From CAVPPA01 sp050730755 (GTDB lineage: Bacteria > Patescibacteriota > Saccharimonadia > Saccharimonadales > UBA4665), in the NCBI GenBank assembly GCA_050730755.1, contig JBOHNR010000008.1, positions 1-64,000 on the forward strand: a stretch of 64,000 nt of DNA. The letters are read 5' to 3'. Below are positions 44,100 to 52,708 of the stretch, in pieces. The stretch's first letter is position 1; every line of letters starts with the position of its first letter. Under the pieces are notes generated by a model. It searched no databases and was not told the origin of the DNA. It saw nothing but the letters and a program-made list of their open reading frames with translations. Made by a program: the position numbers and the translations under genes.

Positions 44100-45161
44100 A
44101 TGAAAGTCCTGGGTATTGAGACCAGTTGTGATGAAACTGCAGCAGCCGTTATTGAAGACGGTCGCCACTTGCTTTCAAATGAAGTTGCCAGTTCGATGAA
44201 GTTGCACATTCAGTATGGCGGGGTTGTGCCAGAAATTGCCGCACGCAGTCATATAGAGTTCATCATCCCGGTCATTGAGCAATCCTTAGCCACCGCAAAA
44301 ACAAATTGGGACAAGATTGACGCGATTGCCGTGACTTACGGTGCCGGGCTTGGCGGTAGTTTACTGATAGGTGTACTGACCGCTCGGACTTTAGCCGTTA
44401 CCCAGAAAAAAGCACTTTACGCCATTAATCACGTTGAGGGTCATGTTTACGCTAACTTCCTAACAAGTACAGTCTTATCTGATTATGCACTTAGACGGGA
44501 ACAGCCGGAATTCCCAATCTTAGCTCTAATCGTGTCAGGTGGGCACAGCCAACTAGTACTCTTTAAGAACCATTTTGACTATCGCCTGCTCGGCCAGACA
44601 CATGATGACGCTTTAGGTGAAGCCTTTGACAAGGTAGCCAAAATACTTGGCCTACCCTACCCCGGCGGACCAAGCATCGGTCAAAAAGCAACGGAGGGTG
44701 ATCAGTTTGCGTTTGACTTACCTAAGGCTAAACTTGCGGCGAAATACGATTTTTCATTCTCTGGCCTCAAAACAGCCGTTTTAAGGCTGGCTCAAGCGCA
44801 GATTGGTGAAAGCTTCGCATTTCCCTCTAAAGACCTGCCACAGCGTCTCTCTGAAGCCCAGAAGGCTAACATTGCCGCCAGCTTCCAGAGGATAGCTATG
44901 GAAACCGTCGTTGACAAAACGGTTACTGCCTTCCAAGAATTTAGCCCGCGTTCTGTTGTCATTGCCGGCGGCGTGGCGGCTAGCCAAGAACTCCGCCGGC
45001 AAATGGTTAAGCGTTTACCATTCCAAATAGCCTATCCCGATCCAAAGCTCTGTACTGATAACGGTGCGATGATTGCTACTCTTGGTTGCTTTAAGGCCAT
45101 GCTTCACCAACCTCAAGCAAACCCTTACAGTTTAGATATCCAACCCAACCTCAGCATGTAA
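44100..45161 (+). CDS. tsaD: tRNA N6-threonylcarbamoyltransferase TsaD
   Basis: 353 residues. The N-terminus MKVLGIETSCDETAAAV and the metal site AINHVEGHVYANFL are typical, with ALIVSGGHSQLVL and GGVAASQELRRQM in the second half. It makes t6A37 in tRNAs reading ANN codons. TATGGT (44087-44092) lies 7 nt before the ATG, suggesting a leaderless mRNA. Confidence 0.97.
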   Translation: MKVLGIETSCDETAAAVIEDGRHLLSNEVASSMKLHIQYGGVVPEIAARSHIEFIIPVIEQSLATAKTNWDKIDAIAVTYGAGLGGSLLIGVLTARTLAVTQKKALYAINHVEGHVYANFLTSTVLSDYALRREQPEFPILALIVSGGHSQLVLFKNHFDYRLLGQTHDDALGEAFDKVAKILGLPYPGGPSIGQKATEGDQFAFDLPKAKLAAKYDFSFSGLKTAVLRLAQAQIGESFAFPSKDLPQRLSEAQKANIAASFQRIAMETVVDKTVTAFQEFSPRSVVIAGGVAASQELRRQMVKRLPFQIAYPDPKLCTDNGAMIATLGCFKAMLHQPQANPYSLDIQPNLSM

Positions 45162-45285
45162 TTGTTAGAAGTTTGGTCTGATTTTTTAGGCCAACCCAGC
45201 TTCACATGAAAGAAGTAAATCTGTTTTTTGATTGATCTTTTTTCCAATAACACCCCTGTTTTCTATCGACCTCAAGAGGTGTATC

Positions 45286-47859
45286 ATGAAAAGCATAGTG
45301 AAACTCCCCAAAACCTACGAGCCAAACCAATATGAGGCTAACATCTACGCCCTATGGGAAAAAAGCGGTGCCTTTAAGCCCCGGAGTAGTGGCAAGCCTT
45401 ACAGTGTTGTTGTTCCACCGCCTAATGCTAACGCCAGCTTACACATCGGTTTCGCTCTAACCATGAGTCTTCAAGATATAGCAGTCCGTTATCATCGTAT
45501 CAGAGGCGAGCGTGCCCTCTTTGTGCCTGGCGCCGATCATGCTGGCTTTGAAACTCAAGCTGTTTACGAAAAACGCCTGGCCGAGGCAGGCAAGAGCCGT
45601 TTCGATTTTACCAGGGAAGAATTATACCAGCAGATCTGGGATTTTGTGGCTCAAAATCGCAAAAATTACGATAAGCAATTTCGTAGTCTAGGCGGAAGCG
45701 TCGACTGGAGTCGCTTTAGTTTTACACTAGATGACAAGATAGTTCACAGAGCTTACGCCACCTTCCAAAAAATGTGGCAGGAAGGTTTGGTCTATAGAGG
45801 CGAGCGCCTTATCAATTTTTGTACTTTCCACGGTACAGCCTTTGCTGATATTGAGGTCGTGCACAAGAACCAAAAAGGCAAATTGTATTACATTAGATAT
45901 CCGCTGACCGATGGTAGTGGTGAAATTATAGTCGCCACAACGCGACCGGAAACTATGCTGGGCGATACGGCAGTAGCTGTCCATCCAAAAGACAAAAAGT
46001 ACAATTCGATGGTAGGGAAGACTGTTAAATTACCGCTTACAAACCGCGAAATACCAATAATCTCCGACTCTTTTGTCGATATGTCCTTCGGCACTGGCGC
46101 TGTCAAACTGACTCCAGCGCATGATCACAATGACTTTGAGACGGGGAAGCGCCATGATTTACCGATGATGACAGTCATTGATTATGAAGGCAAATTAACT
46201 CACGACGTACCGGCACCTTACAGAGGGTTAAATGTTGAAGCTGCCCGCCAAAAAATAGTCGCTGACTTAAAAGGGCAGGGTGCTCTAGTTAAAATTGAAG
46301 ACTATGTAAATAGTGTTGGTCATTGCTACAAATGCGACACTGTCATCCAGCCTTTGCTGCGTGAACAGTGGTTCGTTAATATGCAGCCTCTAGCCAAGCG
46401 AGCAATCGAGGCGCTTAAAACGGATAAGATAGCCTTTTATCCAACCGCTAAGCGAGTTCAGTTAATCAAGTATCTAGAAAGCCTGAAAGACTGGAATATC
46501 AGTCGCCAAATTGCCTGGGGCATCCCGATTCCAGCCTTCCAAAATATTGACGATCCGGAAGAGTGGATTTACGACGAAAGAGTAGGCGATGAAATCATAA
46601 TCGTCGAAGGTAAGACCTACCGCCGTGATCCAGATGTATTTGATACTTGGTTTTCAAGTAGTTCTTGGCCCTATGCCACGCTTGATTACCCCGATAGCCA
46701 AGATTTTAAGCTATTCTACCCACTAAGCCTAATGGAAACTGGTGGTGAAATTTTATACCCATGGGTGAGCCGGATGATTATGCTCGGTCTATATGTAACT
46801 GACGAGATTCCATTTAAGTCAGTTTATATTCACGGCTACGTCATGTCCGAAGATGGTTCAAAGATGAGTAAGTCATTAGGTAACACCGTTAACGCGCCAG
46901 AGGTTATTAACAAATACGGTTCTGATGCGCTAAGGATGGGCATTATTGCCGGACGAGTTCCTGCCGTAAATCGGGGTTACGATCATCGTAAAGTTGAAGA
47001 AGCTCGGCATTTCTGCAATAAGCTCTGGAATATCGCTCGCTATATCGAAGCTTTGACTACTGCCACAACTGACCACTCCACAGCCAAGCCCCAAACGGTC
47101 TATGACCACTGGATTTTGAGCAAACTACACCAATTACAGAGCAGTCTGGAACAAAATCTAGATGATTATCGCTTCGCCGAAGCCTACGAACTGCTTTATC
47201 ATTTTGTCTGGGATGATCTTGCCGACTGGTACATCGAAGCTAGTAAGGCAAAACCTAATGATGCTTTACTAGCCAAAATACTGGAGATTGTTTTAGTTTT
47301 GGCACATCCGTTTGCTCCTTTTATGACTGAAGCTATTTGGCAAACTCTCGACTGGACAGGTGACAGTCTATTAACAACTCGACTTTGGCCGGATGTACCA
47401 AAAGCTGACGAGAAGAAAACTCAGTATTTTGCCGATATCCAGCCTATTGTCACGGAAACTCGTTTCATAACCAAAATGGTTGGAGCCAGCGACGCAACAC
47501 TGTATTACACAGCTGTACCCTTCCTAGCCGAGAACGCTCAACTCATCAAACTTCTAACAGGCCTGGCTAATGTGACCGAAGTCAAAGACGGTACTGGGTT
47601 TTATCTAACAGGCACACCGTACCGCTGCTGGCTTGACATCGAACCGTCAACGGCGAGCCGTATTGTCGAGCAACTAGACGCCAAACTAGCCACTCAAAAA
47701 GAAGTTATAAAGAAGCTCGAAGGTCGTTTAGCAAATAAAACCTACACTGACAGAGCACCCGATACGATAGTTAAACAAACTAAGCAACAGCTGGCTGAAG
47801 CTAAGGTCCAATTGGCAATAATTGAGCAAGAATACAAGCGCTTTAGCCCGGCAGAATAG
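45286..47859 (+). CDS. valS: Valyl-tRNA synthetase
   Basis: 857 residues from the chosen ATG. Class I motifs are PPNANASLHIGFAL and SKMSKSLGNTVN, with an editing domain around residues 200-330 containing TTRPETMLGDTAVAVHP. The C-terminus is a coiled coil (EQLDAKLATQKEVIKKLEGR). An upstream ATG at 45232 has no ribosome site; AAGAGGTG precedes 45286. The 124-bp gap after tsaD holds one short hairpin (45172-45195) without a T-run, and no T-box features. Confidence 0.96.
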   Translation: MKSIVKLPKTYEPNQYEANIYALWEKSGAFKPRSSGKPYSVVVPPPNANASLHIGFALTMSLQDIAVRYHRIRGERALFVPGADHAGFETQAVYEKRLAEAGKSRFDFTREELYQQIWDFVAQNRKNYDKQFRSLGGSVDWSRFSFTLDDKIVHRAYATFQKMWQEGLVYRGERLINFCTFHGTAFADIEVVHKNQKGKLYYIRYPLTDGSGEIIVATTRPETMLGDTAVAVHPKDKKYNSMVGKTVKLPLTNREIPIISDSFVDMSFGTGAVKLTPAHDHNDFETGKRHDLPMMTVIDYEGKLTHDVPAPYRGLNVEAARQKIVADLKGQGALVKIEDYVNSVGHCYKCDTVIQPLLREQWFVNMQPLAKRAIEALKTDKIAFYPTAKRVQLIKYLESLKDWNISRQIAWGIPIPAFQNIDDPEEWIYDERVGDEIIIVEGKTYRRDPDVFDTWFSSSSWPYATLDYPDSQDFKLFYPLSLMETGGEILYPWVSRMIMLGLYVTDEIPFKSVYIHGYVMSEDGSKMSKSLGNTVNAPEVINKYGSDALRMGIIAGRVPAVNRGYDHRKVEEARHFCNKLWNIARYIEALTTATTDHSTAKPQTVYDHWILSKLHQLQSSLEQNLDDYRFAEAYELLYHFVWDDLADWYIEASKAKPNDALLAKILEIVLVLAHPFAPFMTEAIWQTLDWTGDSLLTTRLWPDVPKADEKKTQYFADIQPIVTETRFITKMVGASDATLYYTAVPFLAENAQLIKLLTGLANVTEVKDGTGFYLTGTPYRCWLDIEPSTASRIVEQLDAKLATQKEVIKKLEGRLANKTYTDRAPDTIVKQTKQQLAEAKVQLAIIEQEYKRFSPAE

Positions 47860-47878
47860 ATCTAAGTAAAGCGTGCTA

Positions 47879-48730
47879 TTAAGCTGGTTCTAGAGTTTCA
47901 CGGATTCGGGCAATCGACTCCTCTGGATGGAGACCATCAAACCATAAGACGTGCCAACCCAATTTTTCAGCAGCCATAAGATTAGTCCGCGAGTCATCAA
48001 TAAATAAAATTTCACTTGGGTCGCAACTGGCTCGCTCAATAGCCAGTTCATAGATTTTTCGCTCTGGTTTTAGGAAATGTACTTTTGAAGAGTCAATAAT
48101 AGCGTCGTAGGCAAGGTCGGGTATCAGCCCATTAGAGCGTAGTTCGTCAATCTGCCCTGGCATAATATTCGTCAATAGTCCAACACCGTAACGCTGACTG
48201 ACCCATTCAGCAAGTTCGTGCATATGCGGCACAGGTTTAATAGCCTCCATATAATAAACTTCCCAATCGAATTTCGGTAAGTATAGCCTCTTGCCTATAG
48301 TTTCATTAAACTCTTGCATGGTCATGTCGCCCCGACAGGCGCGGTCGTTATAATGCCAAAGAGCCATTTCAACCACATCAGGGGACAAATCACAGTCAAC
48401 GGCGATCTTATTAAAGGCACGCTGATAAAAGTGGAGCAGGCAACCGTTTATGTCAAAATAGACAAAGCTAACACCGCTTTTAGACCGCAACCGTATTTTT
48501 TGCCTACCTAACGGGGTAGCGCCAACCAGCTCGTCAACACTTATGTCCAATGAAGAGGCTATATTTTGAATTGTAAAAATTGATGGCGATTTAATGGCAC
48601 CACGTTCAATCTTAGCCAGGGTTGAATAGCTCAAATTGGCTCTCTGGCACAAGACCTGCTGGGTTAAACCAGCTTTTTGTCGAGCGACTTGTATCCGCTT
48701 ACCCATACTTTTTTCATCTAGCTGGGACAT
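47879..48730 (-). CDS. XRE-type HTH fused to HAD-like hydrolase
   Basis: 283 residues. Residues about 8-75 are an XRE helix-turn-helix (GKRIQVARQKAGLTQQVLCQ, LSYSTLAKIERGA). Residues 85-283 are a HAD-fold domain with DINGCLLHFY, LLTNIMPGQ, FLKPERKIYELA and ILFIDDSRTNL. The nucleophile Asp is kept, but the second Asp of the DxD is Asn. A DNA-binding domain joined to a phosphatase suggests a metabolite-responsive regulator; the ligand is unknown. A TTG at 48748 could extend it by six residues. It converges with valS. Confidence 0.8.
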   Translation of the reverse strand: MSQLDEKSMGKRIQVARQKAGLTQQVLCQRANLSYSTLAKIERGAIKSPSIFTIQNIASSLDISVDELVGATPLGRQKIRLRSKSGVSFVYFDINGCLLHFYQRAFNKIAVDCDLSPDVVEMALWHYNDRACRGDMTMQEFNETIGKRLYLPKFDWEVYYMEAIKPVPHMHELAEWVSQRYGVGLLTNIMPGQIDELRSNGLIPDLAYDAIIDSSKVHFLKPERKIYELAIERASCDPSEILFIDDSRTNLMAAEKLGWHVLWFDGLHPEESIARIRETLEPA

Positions 48731-48894
48731 AAGTTTCTTTCTCGGCAAACGCTACAACTATCGATACTAGCAGCGAGGTCCACGCCCCATGACTGCGGAC
48801 TGGCTTCCCACCTATATTCATAGCCATATAGTACCAGTCTGATGCCTAAAATAGAAGTGTAACAGTACGAAAAGGTCTGCCTAAGTATTATCAA

Positions 48895-49068
48895 CTAGAA
48901 TACTAAATTCAAAAGAGAGAAGAAGAAAAGAAAAGCGATGATCCCAACGACCGCTGCACTAGCCGCTACTTTTTTGGGGTCAGCGTTACCCGTACCACGA
49001 GCCAGTTTGGTCCAAGCGAACGCTCCACTGCCAATAGCAAACATAAGTGAAATTAAAGCTGACGACAT
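48895..49068 (-). CDS. Small 57-residue membrane protein
   Basis: MSSALISLMFAIGSGAFAW starts a first membrane helix, a short basic/polar loop (TKLARGTGNADPKK) follows, then a second helix ending SLLNLVF. The Shine-Dalgarno AGAGGTAT lies directly before the ATG and the gene ends in TAG. It lies 17 bp after the HIT gene on the same strand. No family recognised. The clean two-helix layout and good ribosome site argue that it is real. Confidence 0.6.
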   Translation of the reverse strand: MSSALISLMFAIGSGAFAWTKLARGTGNADPKKVAASAAVVGIIAFLFFFSLLNLVF

Positions 49069-49085
49069 ATACCTCTATATCTTTA

Positions 49086-49478
49086 TCAGAACGCAAGCCG
49101 GCTAGCAATACTTGTTAGCACCTGATGGTCAGGTTCAGTTGATGTATTGGGTAAATTATGAAATTGGTCCACAGTTGTAAACGGGATAAGGTGCACATGA
49201 GCATGTGGTACATCTACACCTATAATTTGTGAGCCGACGTAAGGAACATCTAGTACTTTTTGAATCTGCTTGGCCACTAATTGACAAGCCCGCATCAAGG
49301 CCCTGTAATCTACAGATGATAGATCCCAGACAAATTCAATCTGTCGTTTCGGAACAACAAGGGTATGACCAGAAGTAATTGGGTGAATATCAAGAAAAGC
49401 AAATGTTTTTTCATCTTCGTAAATTTTGTGACAGGGGATTTCGCCTTTAATAATTTTCGTGAATATCGAGTCGTTCAT
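49086..49478 (-). CDS. HIT-family nucleotide hydrolase/transferase
   Basis: 130 residues. The histidine triad reads PHAHVHLIPF, and the N-terminus (IFTKIIKGEIPCHKIYEDE) is the usual HIT start. Such proteins hydrolyse nucleotide phosphoramidates or dinucleotides. TAGAAT (49485-49490) lies 6 nt before the ATG, so the mRNA is probably leaderless. It is followed by a small membrane-protein gene. Confidence 0.92.
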   Translation of the reverse strand: MNDSIFTKIIKGEIPCHKIYEDEKTFAFLDIHPITSGHTLVVPKRQIEFVWDLSSVDYRALMRACQLVAKQIQKVLDVPYVGSQIIGVDVPHAHVHLIPFTTVDQFHNLPNTSTEPDHQVLTSIASRLAF

Positions 49479-49504
49479 AATTTTATTCTATAACTATTTT
49501 CGTG

Positions 49505-49594
<90 letters not shown>

Positions 49595-49753
49595 TAGTTT
49601 GTAGCAGTAATGGATTCAACTCTCTGATGTAGCCAGAGAAGGTATAGATCTGCTGCTCAATTATTCTATCAAATTAGAGAATTGCTTAAATAACTTATCT
49701 TAATCTAGGAATCTAAAGTCGGATATGATAGGATTACCTCTGTTACATTCCAA

Positions 49754-49830
49754 GCGCGTGTAGCTCAGCTGGATAGAGCGTTGGCTTGCGGAGCCAAAGG
49801 TCGTAGGTTCGAATCCTATCACGCGTACCA
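49754..49830 (+). tRNA. tRNA-Arg (anticodon GCG)
   Basis: The cloverleaf is complete: acceptor GCGCGTG with CACGCGT (a G-U pair at 1:72), D-arm TAGCTCAGCTGGATAGAGC, anticodon stem TTGGC/GCCAA with loop TTGCGGA, T-loop GGTTCGAATCC, and encoded CCA. The anticodon is GCG, reading CGC and CGU. Most bacteria use ACG edited to ICG by TadA for these codons, so an unmodified GCG is unusual. It is adjacent to the toxin-antitoxin pair. Confidence 0.88.
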
Positions 49831-49851
49831 TACCAAAATGTTTATGGGTAA

Positions 49852-50115
49852 TTATTGTTTATATAGTTCGTTGTGAGTACCAACGGCCACAAACAAAGCT
49901 ATATCTTTATCTATGGTTCGGTAGTGAAGACGTAAGTTATCGTCTACTGTAATAGATCGATACCCTGACCACCTATCTTTTAAGGGGTGGTTGCGCAAAT
50001 CTTCGTGCATAGTGTTCTCATCAAATAATTCAAGAGCATCTTTGACTAATCGTTTTTGATAACTGGGGAGTTTTATAAATTTTATTGTGAAGCTCTTTTG
50101 GAATTTAATTTTCAT
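49852..50115 (-). CDS. YafQ/RelE-type mRNA interferase toxin
   Basis: 87 residues. The RelE fold is suggested by LRNHPLKDRWSGYRSITVDD, the basic groove, and the C-terminal VGTHNELYKQ, which matches the catalytic His of YafQ. Such toxins cut ribosome-bound mRNA. It overlaps the antitoxin gene by ATGA (50112-50115). It lies directly beside a tRNA-Arg gene, a common insertion place for mobile modules. Confidence 0.85.
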   Translation of the reverse strand: MKIKFQKSFTIKFIKLPSYQKRLVKDALELFDENTMHEDLRNHPLKDRWSGYRSITVDDNLRLHYRTIDKDIALFVAVGTHNELYKQ

Positions 50116-50387
50116 AATGCATCTAGGTAGGATATGGCTTCCTTAATACTCAAAGCCTTAGTCATGTTTTTGGCGGTTTTAAGGTCTTCCTCTACCTGCT
50201 CCATGATTTTTACAAGATATGGGGTAGGTTCAAGCTCGGTACTTAAAACAATCTTTCTATCCCTAAGCATTTGTTTAATTTGAGCGTTCATAATAACACT
50301 AACTGGCACACCTAACTCAGCGGCAAATACTTGGATTTGCCGCTTAGTGTCTGGATCAGTCTTAATATTTAAGATAGTTTTAGTCAT
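50112..50387 (-). CDS. RelB/DinJ-family antitoxin
   Basis: 91 residues. The N-terminus KTILNIKTDPDTKRQIQVFA and the following helix (LGVPVSVIMNAQIKQML) form the DinJ-type ribbon-helix-helix; the C-terminus would wrap the toxin. It neutralises the toxin and represses the pair. The ATG is 6 nt after TACTAT with no Shine-Dalgarno, so the antitoxin is leaderless while the toxin is translated by coupling. This may favour antitoxin synthesis. Confidence 0.85.
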   Translation of the reverse strand: MTKTILNIKTDPDTKRQIQVFAAELGVPVSVIMNAQIKQMLRDRKIVLSTELEPTPYLVKIMEQVEEDLKTAKNMTKALSIKEAISYLDAL

Positions 50388-50393
50388 ATATAC

Positions 50394-50422
50394 ATAGTAT
50401 TACCTTGGTATACACGTGTCAA
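50394..50422 (-). promoter_or_regulatory. Promoter and operator of the toxin-antitoxin operon
   Basis: TTGACA (50417-50422) and TACTAT (50394-50399) on the minus strand are exactly 17 bp apart. GTATACC-AA-GGTAATAC, a near-palindrome, fills the spacer and -10, matching a binding site for the antitoxin. The ATG follows 6 nt later. Confidence 0.82.
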
Positions 50423-50580
50423 TAAGAAAACCAGTTCCGACATCGCAGACTACGGTGTACCACACGCAGTTTTGCGTCTGTCAATTTTGATTAAACATTT
50501 TAGCTTCAGAACCTAAACCGCTACTGCTTGCATCTAGTCTTGGATCCGATGATACTAAATAGTTACAGATTGGAGTTGCT

Positions 50581-52026
50581 ATGCCGTCTAACGAAGTAAT
50601 AAGCGCCGGGACTATGGTGGATTATTTTGGCGTCGCCCCCATGAATTATAGTGGCGGACTACACTTTTACCTTATCGACGCTGAAGAAAAAATGCGGCCG
50701 GTTAAGCGGACTGTCTTGGAAGAGCAGGGATATGACATTGACGTTATCCTGGCAGCTTCCGAAGTGCTTACTAGCAAAACCGCTGGCCAGCGGCCAACAG
50801 ATGGCAATACACTACGTTCGGCACAACCTGTTCCCATAATTGAATTCGCTCATGAAGACAAAGAAAAACTGGATCAGAAACGTAAGGACTACGCAGAACT
50901 GCTAGCGCGCCGCCAGCGTATCGGCATGATAGCCATTAAAGCCACCAGACGCAAAGTGACTAAGGTAAGAAGCGACTATACGGATTTTCGAGACAATTTA
51001 GTGGAGGCAGCCCGTAAGCAACATCAAGATAAGAATGGCACAGGTAAAGCATTTGAAGAAGCAGCGCGTGCAGCGGTTATCGACGAGGTCAGCGTTTTAT
51101 ATTCCAACATAGCTGAGCAACGTTTAGCGTTAACCAAAAGCAGGTTTTTCAACCGCTTCTACGGCTGGTGGGCGGAGCAAGGCAGCGATGCGGTTGGGCG
51201 GCGGGGCACACTTAAAAAAATGGGCGCATTAGCAGTTATGGGAGCTGCTACCGGGTTGGTGGTAAGCGCTGCTGTAGGAACTTTCGGCGTGGGAGCTGTC
51301 GGAGCAGGAGTAACCGCAGCTGTGTCGCGCGGGGTGGCACGTAATTTAGCTAAGCAAAAACTTGATAGTCACAACACCCAAAGTCCCCTGGTTGTCACGG
51401 CTCAAGTCGAGCGACAGACTGAAGAAGTAATCAAGCTACAGGAACAACGCTGGCGCACAGAGAAGCGGGCAATATCTAGCAAAGAGTTATCTGATGCTGC
51501 TGCCGCAGGTACTGAAAAGGCAATCACCCGTAACAGAGATCGAATGCTGGGTGCGGTGGTTATCGGCGCGGCTACCGGTCTAGCTTTTGGGGTATTGGGT
51601 CAGTGGATCCATAGTGAATTAAGTATTAATCACCCAGTTCCCCGACCTCACATTCGCATTAGGCCGCCACTGAGACCAACTATGCCTCCTCCTGAGACAA
51701 CACCGACAATCCCACCTAGCCCGGGTATCACTGACGGGTTTCATGATAACGTTTTCGTCCAACCGGGCGACGGTTACACCAACGCACTAGTGGACCTGGC
51801 TGACCAAAAAGGTATTCACCTGAATGGCGCTCAGGCATGGGAAGCTTACCTAGCTGTCAAAGAACAGGTTGGTGGCAATTTATTTACTAATGACCCATCT
51901 TATGTAATCTCTTACAACGATCTTGGTATCAGTCGGCCTGGAGAAGCCATGTGGAGCCCAAAGGCAGTTGAGATTTTCCAGCAATGGTTGCAAGTTAACA
52001 ACCTGTCTCCCTCAGCTACTAGCTAG
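50581..52026 (+). CDS. Unknown protein with two glycine/alanine-rich hydrophobic segments
   Basis: 481 residues. An N-terminal region (1-90), then an acidic and basic helical region (about 95-180, with many Arg and Lys), a first hydrophobic Gly/Ala-rich segment around 222-255 (AAVGTFGVGAVGAGVTAAV), a second at about 322-345 (GAVVIGAATGLAFGVLG), a proline-rich linker, and a C-terminal folded domain (about 390-480). It may lie in the membrane with both ends inside. No known family recognised. GGAG lies 5 nt before the ATG. It follows the toxin-antitoxin pair in the accessory section. Confidence 0.6.
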   Translation: MPSNEVISAGTMVDYFGVAPMNYSGGLHFYLIDAEEKMRPVKRTVLEEQGYDIDVILAASEVLTSKTAGQRPTDGNTLRSAQPVPIIEFAHEDKEKLDQKRKDYAELLARRQRIGMIAIKATRRKVTKVRSDYTDFRDNLVEAARKQHQDKNGTGKAFEEAARAAVIDEVSVLYSNIAEQRLALTKSRFFNRFYGWWAEQGSDAVGRRGTLKKMGALAVMGAATGLVVSAAVGTFGVGAVGAGVTAAVSRGVARNLAKQKLDSHNTQSPLVVTAQVERQTEEVIKLQEQRWRTEKRAISSKELSDAAAAGTEKAITRNRDRMLGAVVIGAATGLAFGVLGQWIHSELSINHPVPRPHIRIRPPLRPTMPPPETTPTIPPSPGITDGFHDNVFVQPGDGYTNALVDLADQKGIHLNGAQAWEAYLAVKEQVGGNLFTNDPSYVISYNDLGISRPGEAMWSPKAVEIFQQWLQVNNLSPSATS

Positions 52027-52248
52027 AGCTACTGTGCTTGGACTTTGATTTACACAATTAAGCTGACTGTGGTCTTGGGCACTAGCTAAGAATTACAACC
52101 AGAGCCAGCAATCTTTCAAGTTAATTAAACAAAGGTATATTAGCAATTTGTCTTAGATAGGGTTGCTGACTTCTCGGAATATAGGATATCAACCCTGAGC
52201 AGTATATTATGTTAATATTATCTCATTAACTCAAGAGATGGATGATAT

Positions 52249-52610
52249 ATGAGTACGGATTTAATTGTAGTAACAACTAACGACATACCTGGATACGAAG
52301 TTACCGAAGTGTATGGAGAAGTCTTTGGCGTAGTAGTACGTAGTAGAAATCTCTTTAGTAATATTGGGGCAAGTTTGCGCACAATCTTTGGGGGTGAGGT
52401 CAGAGGTTATACAAAATTAATTACGCGGACTAGAGAGCAAGCAATGACTCGCCTCGGCGAAGAAGCAGTCTTAAAAGGCGCCAATGCAATACTTATGATG
52501 CGTTTTGACTCGGGGGTCTCGGAAAGCAGATGAATGAAGTTGTAGCTTACGGTACAGCGGTAAGAATAAAACCAAGTGCATCTAGAACCACTTCACTATC
52601 AGGTATATAG
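52249..52610 (+). pseudogene. YbjQ/UPF0145-family gene with a frameshift
   Basis: The first frame encodes 94 residues of a YbjQ-type protein (VTTNDIPGYEVTEVYGEVFG, GANAILMMRFDSG) and then stops at 52533. The missing end is present in the -1 frame: MNEVVAYGTAVRI to a TAG at 52610. Dropping one G from the run GGGGG at 52512-52516 explains it: with six Gs the protein reads FDSGGLGKQMNEVVAYGTAV, the family consensus. It is either a mutation, a homopolymer sequencing error, or coupling at the ATGA (52530-52533). Function of the family is unclear (proposed metal binding). Confidence 0.7.
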
Positions 52611-52673
52611 CCATAACACGTTCTAAGAACATTGAACTTACCCGCTACGGGCAACTTGCTGCTTCGCATATCG

Positions 52674-52702
52674 TTGACATTCATGCTATATTATGATATT
52701 AT
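52674..52702 (+). promoter_or_regulatory. Near-perfect promoter of a leaderless gene
   Basis: TTGACA (52674-52679), 17 bp spacer, TATTAT (52697-52702), then 6 nt to the ATG at 52709. Transcription would begin at or next to the start codon. This is one of the clearest leaderless arrangements in the window. Confidence 0.85.
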
Positions 52703-52708
52703 TCTTTA

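Noticed and set aside
45172..45195. Hairpin TTGGTCT/AGGCCAA upstream of valS, considered as a terminator or T-box
   Set aside because: No T-run follows it and no T-box specifier or antiterminator sequence is present.
49754..50580. tRNA-Arg beside a toxin-antitoxin pair, considered as an integration site
   Set aside because: No direct repeat of the tRNA 3' end and no integrase were seen in the window.
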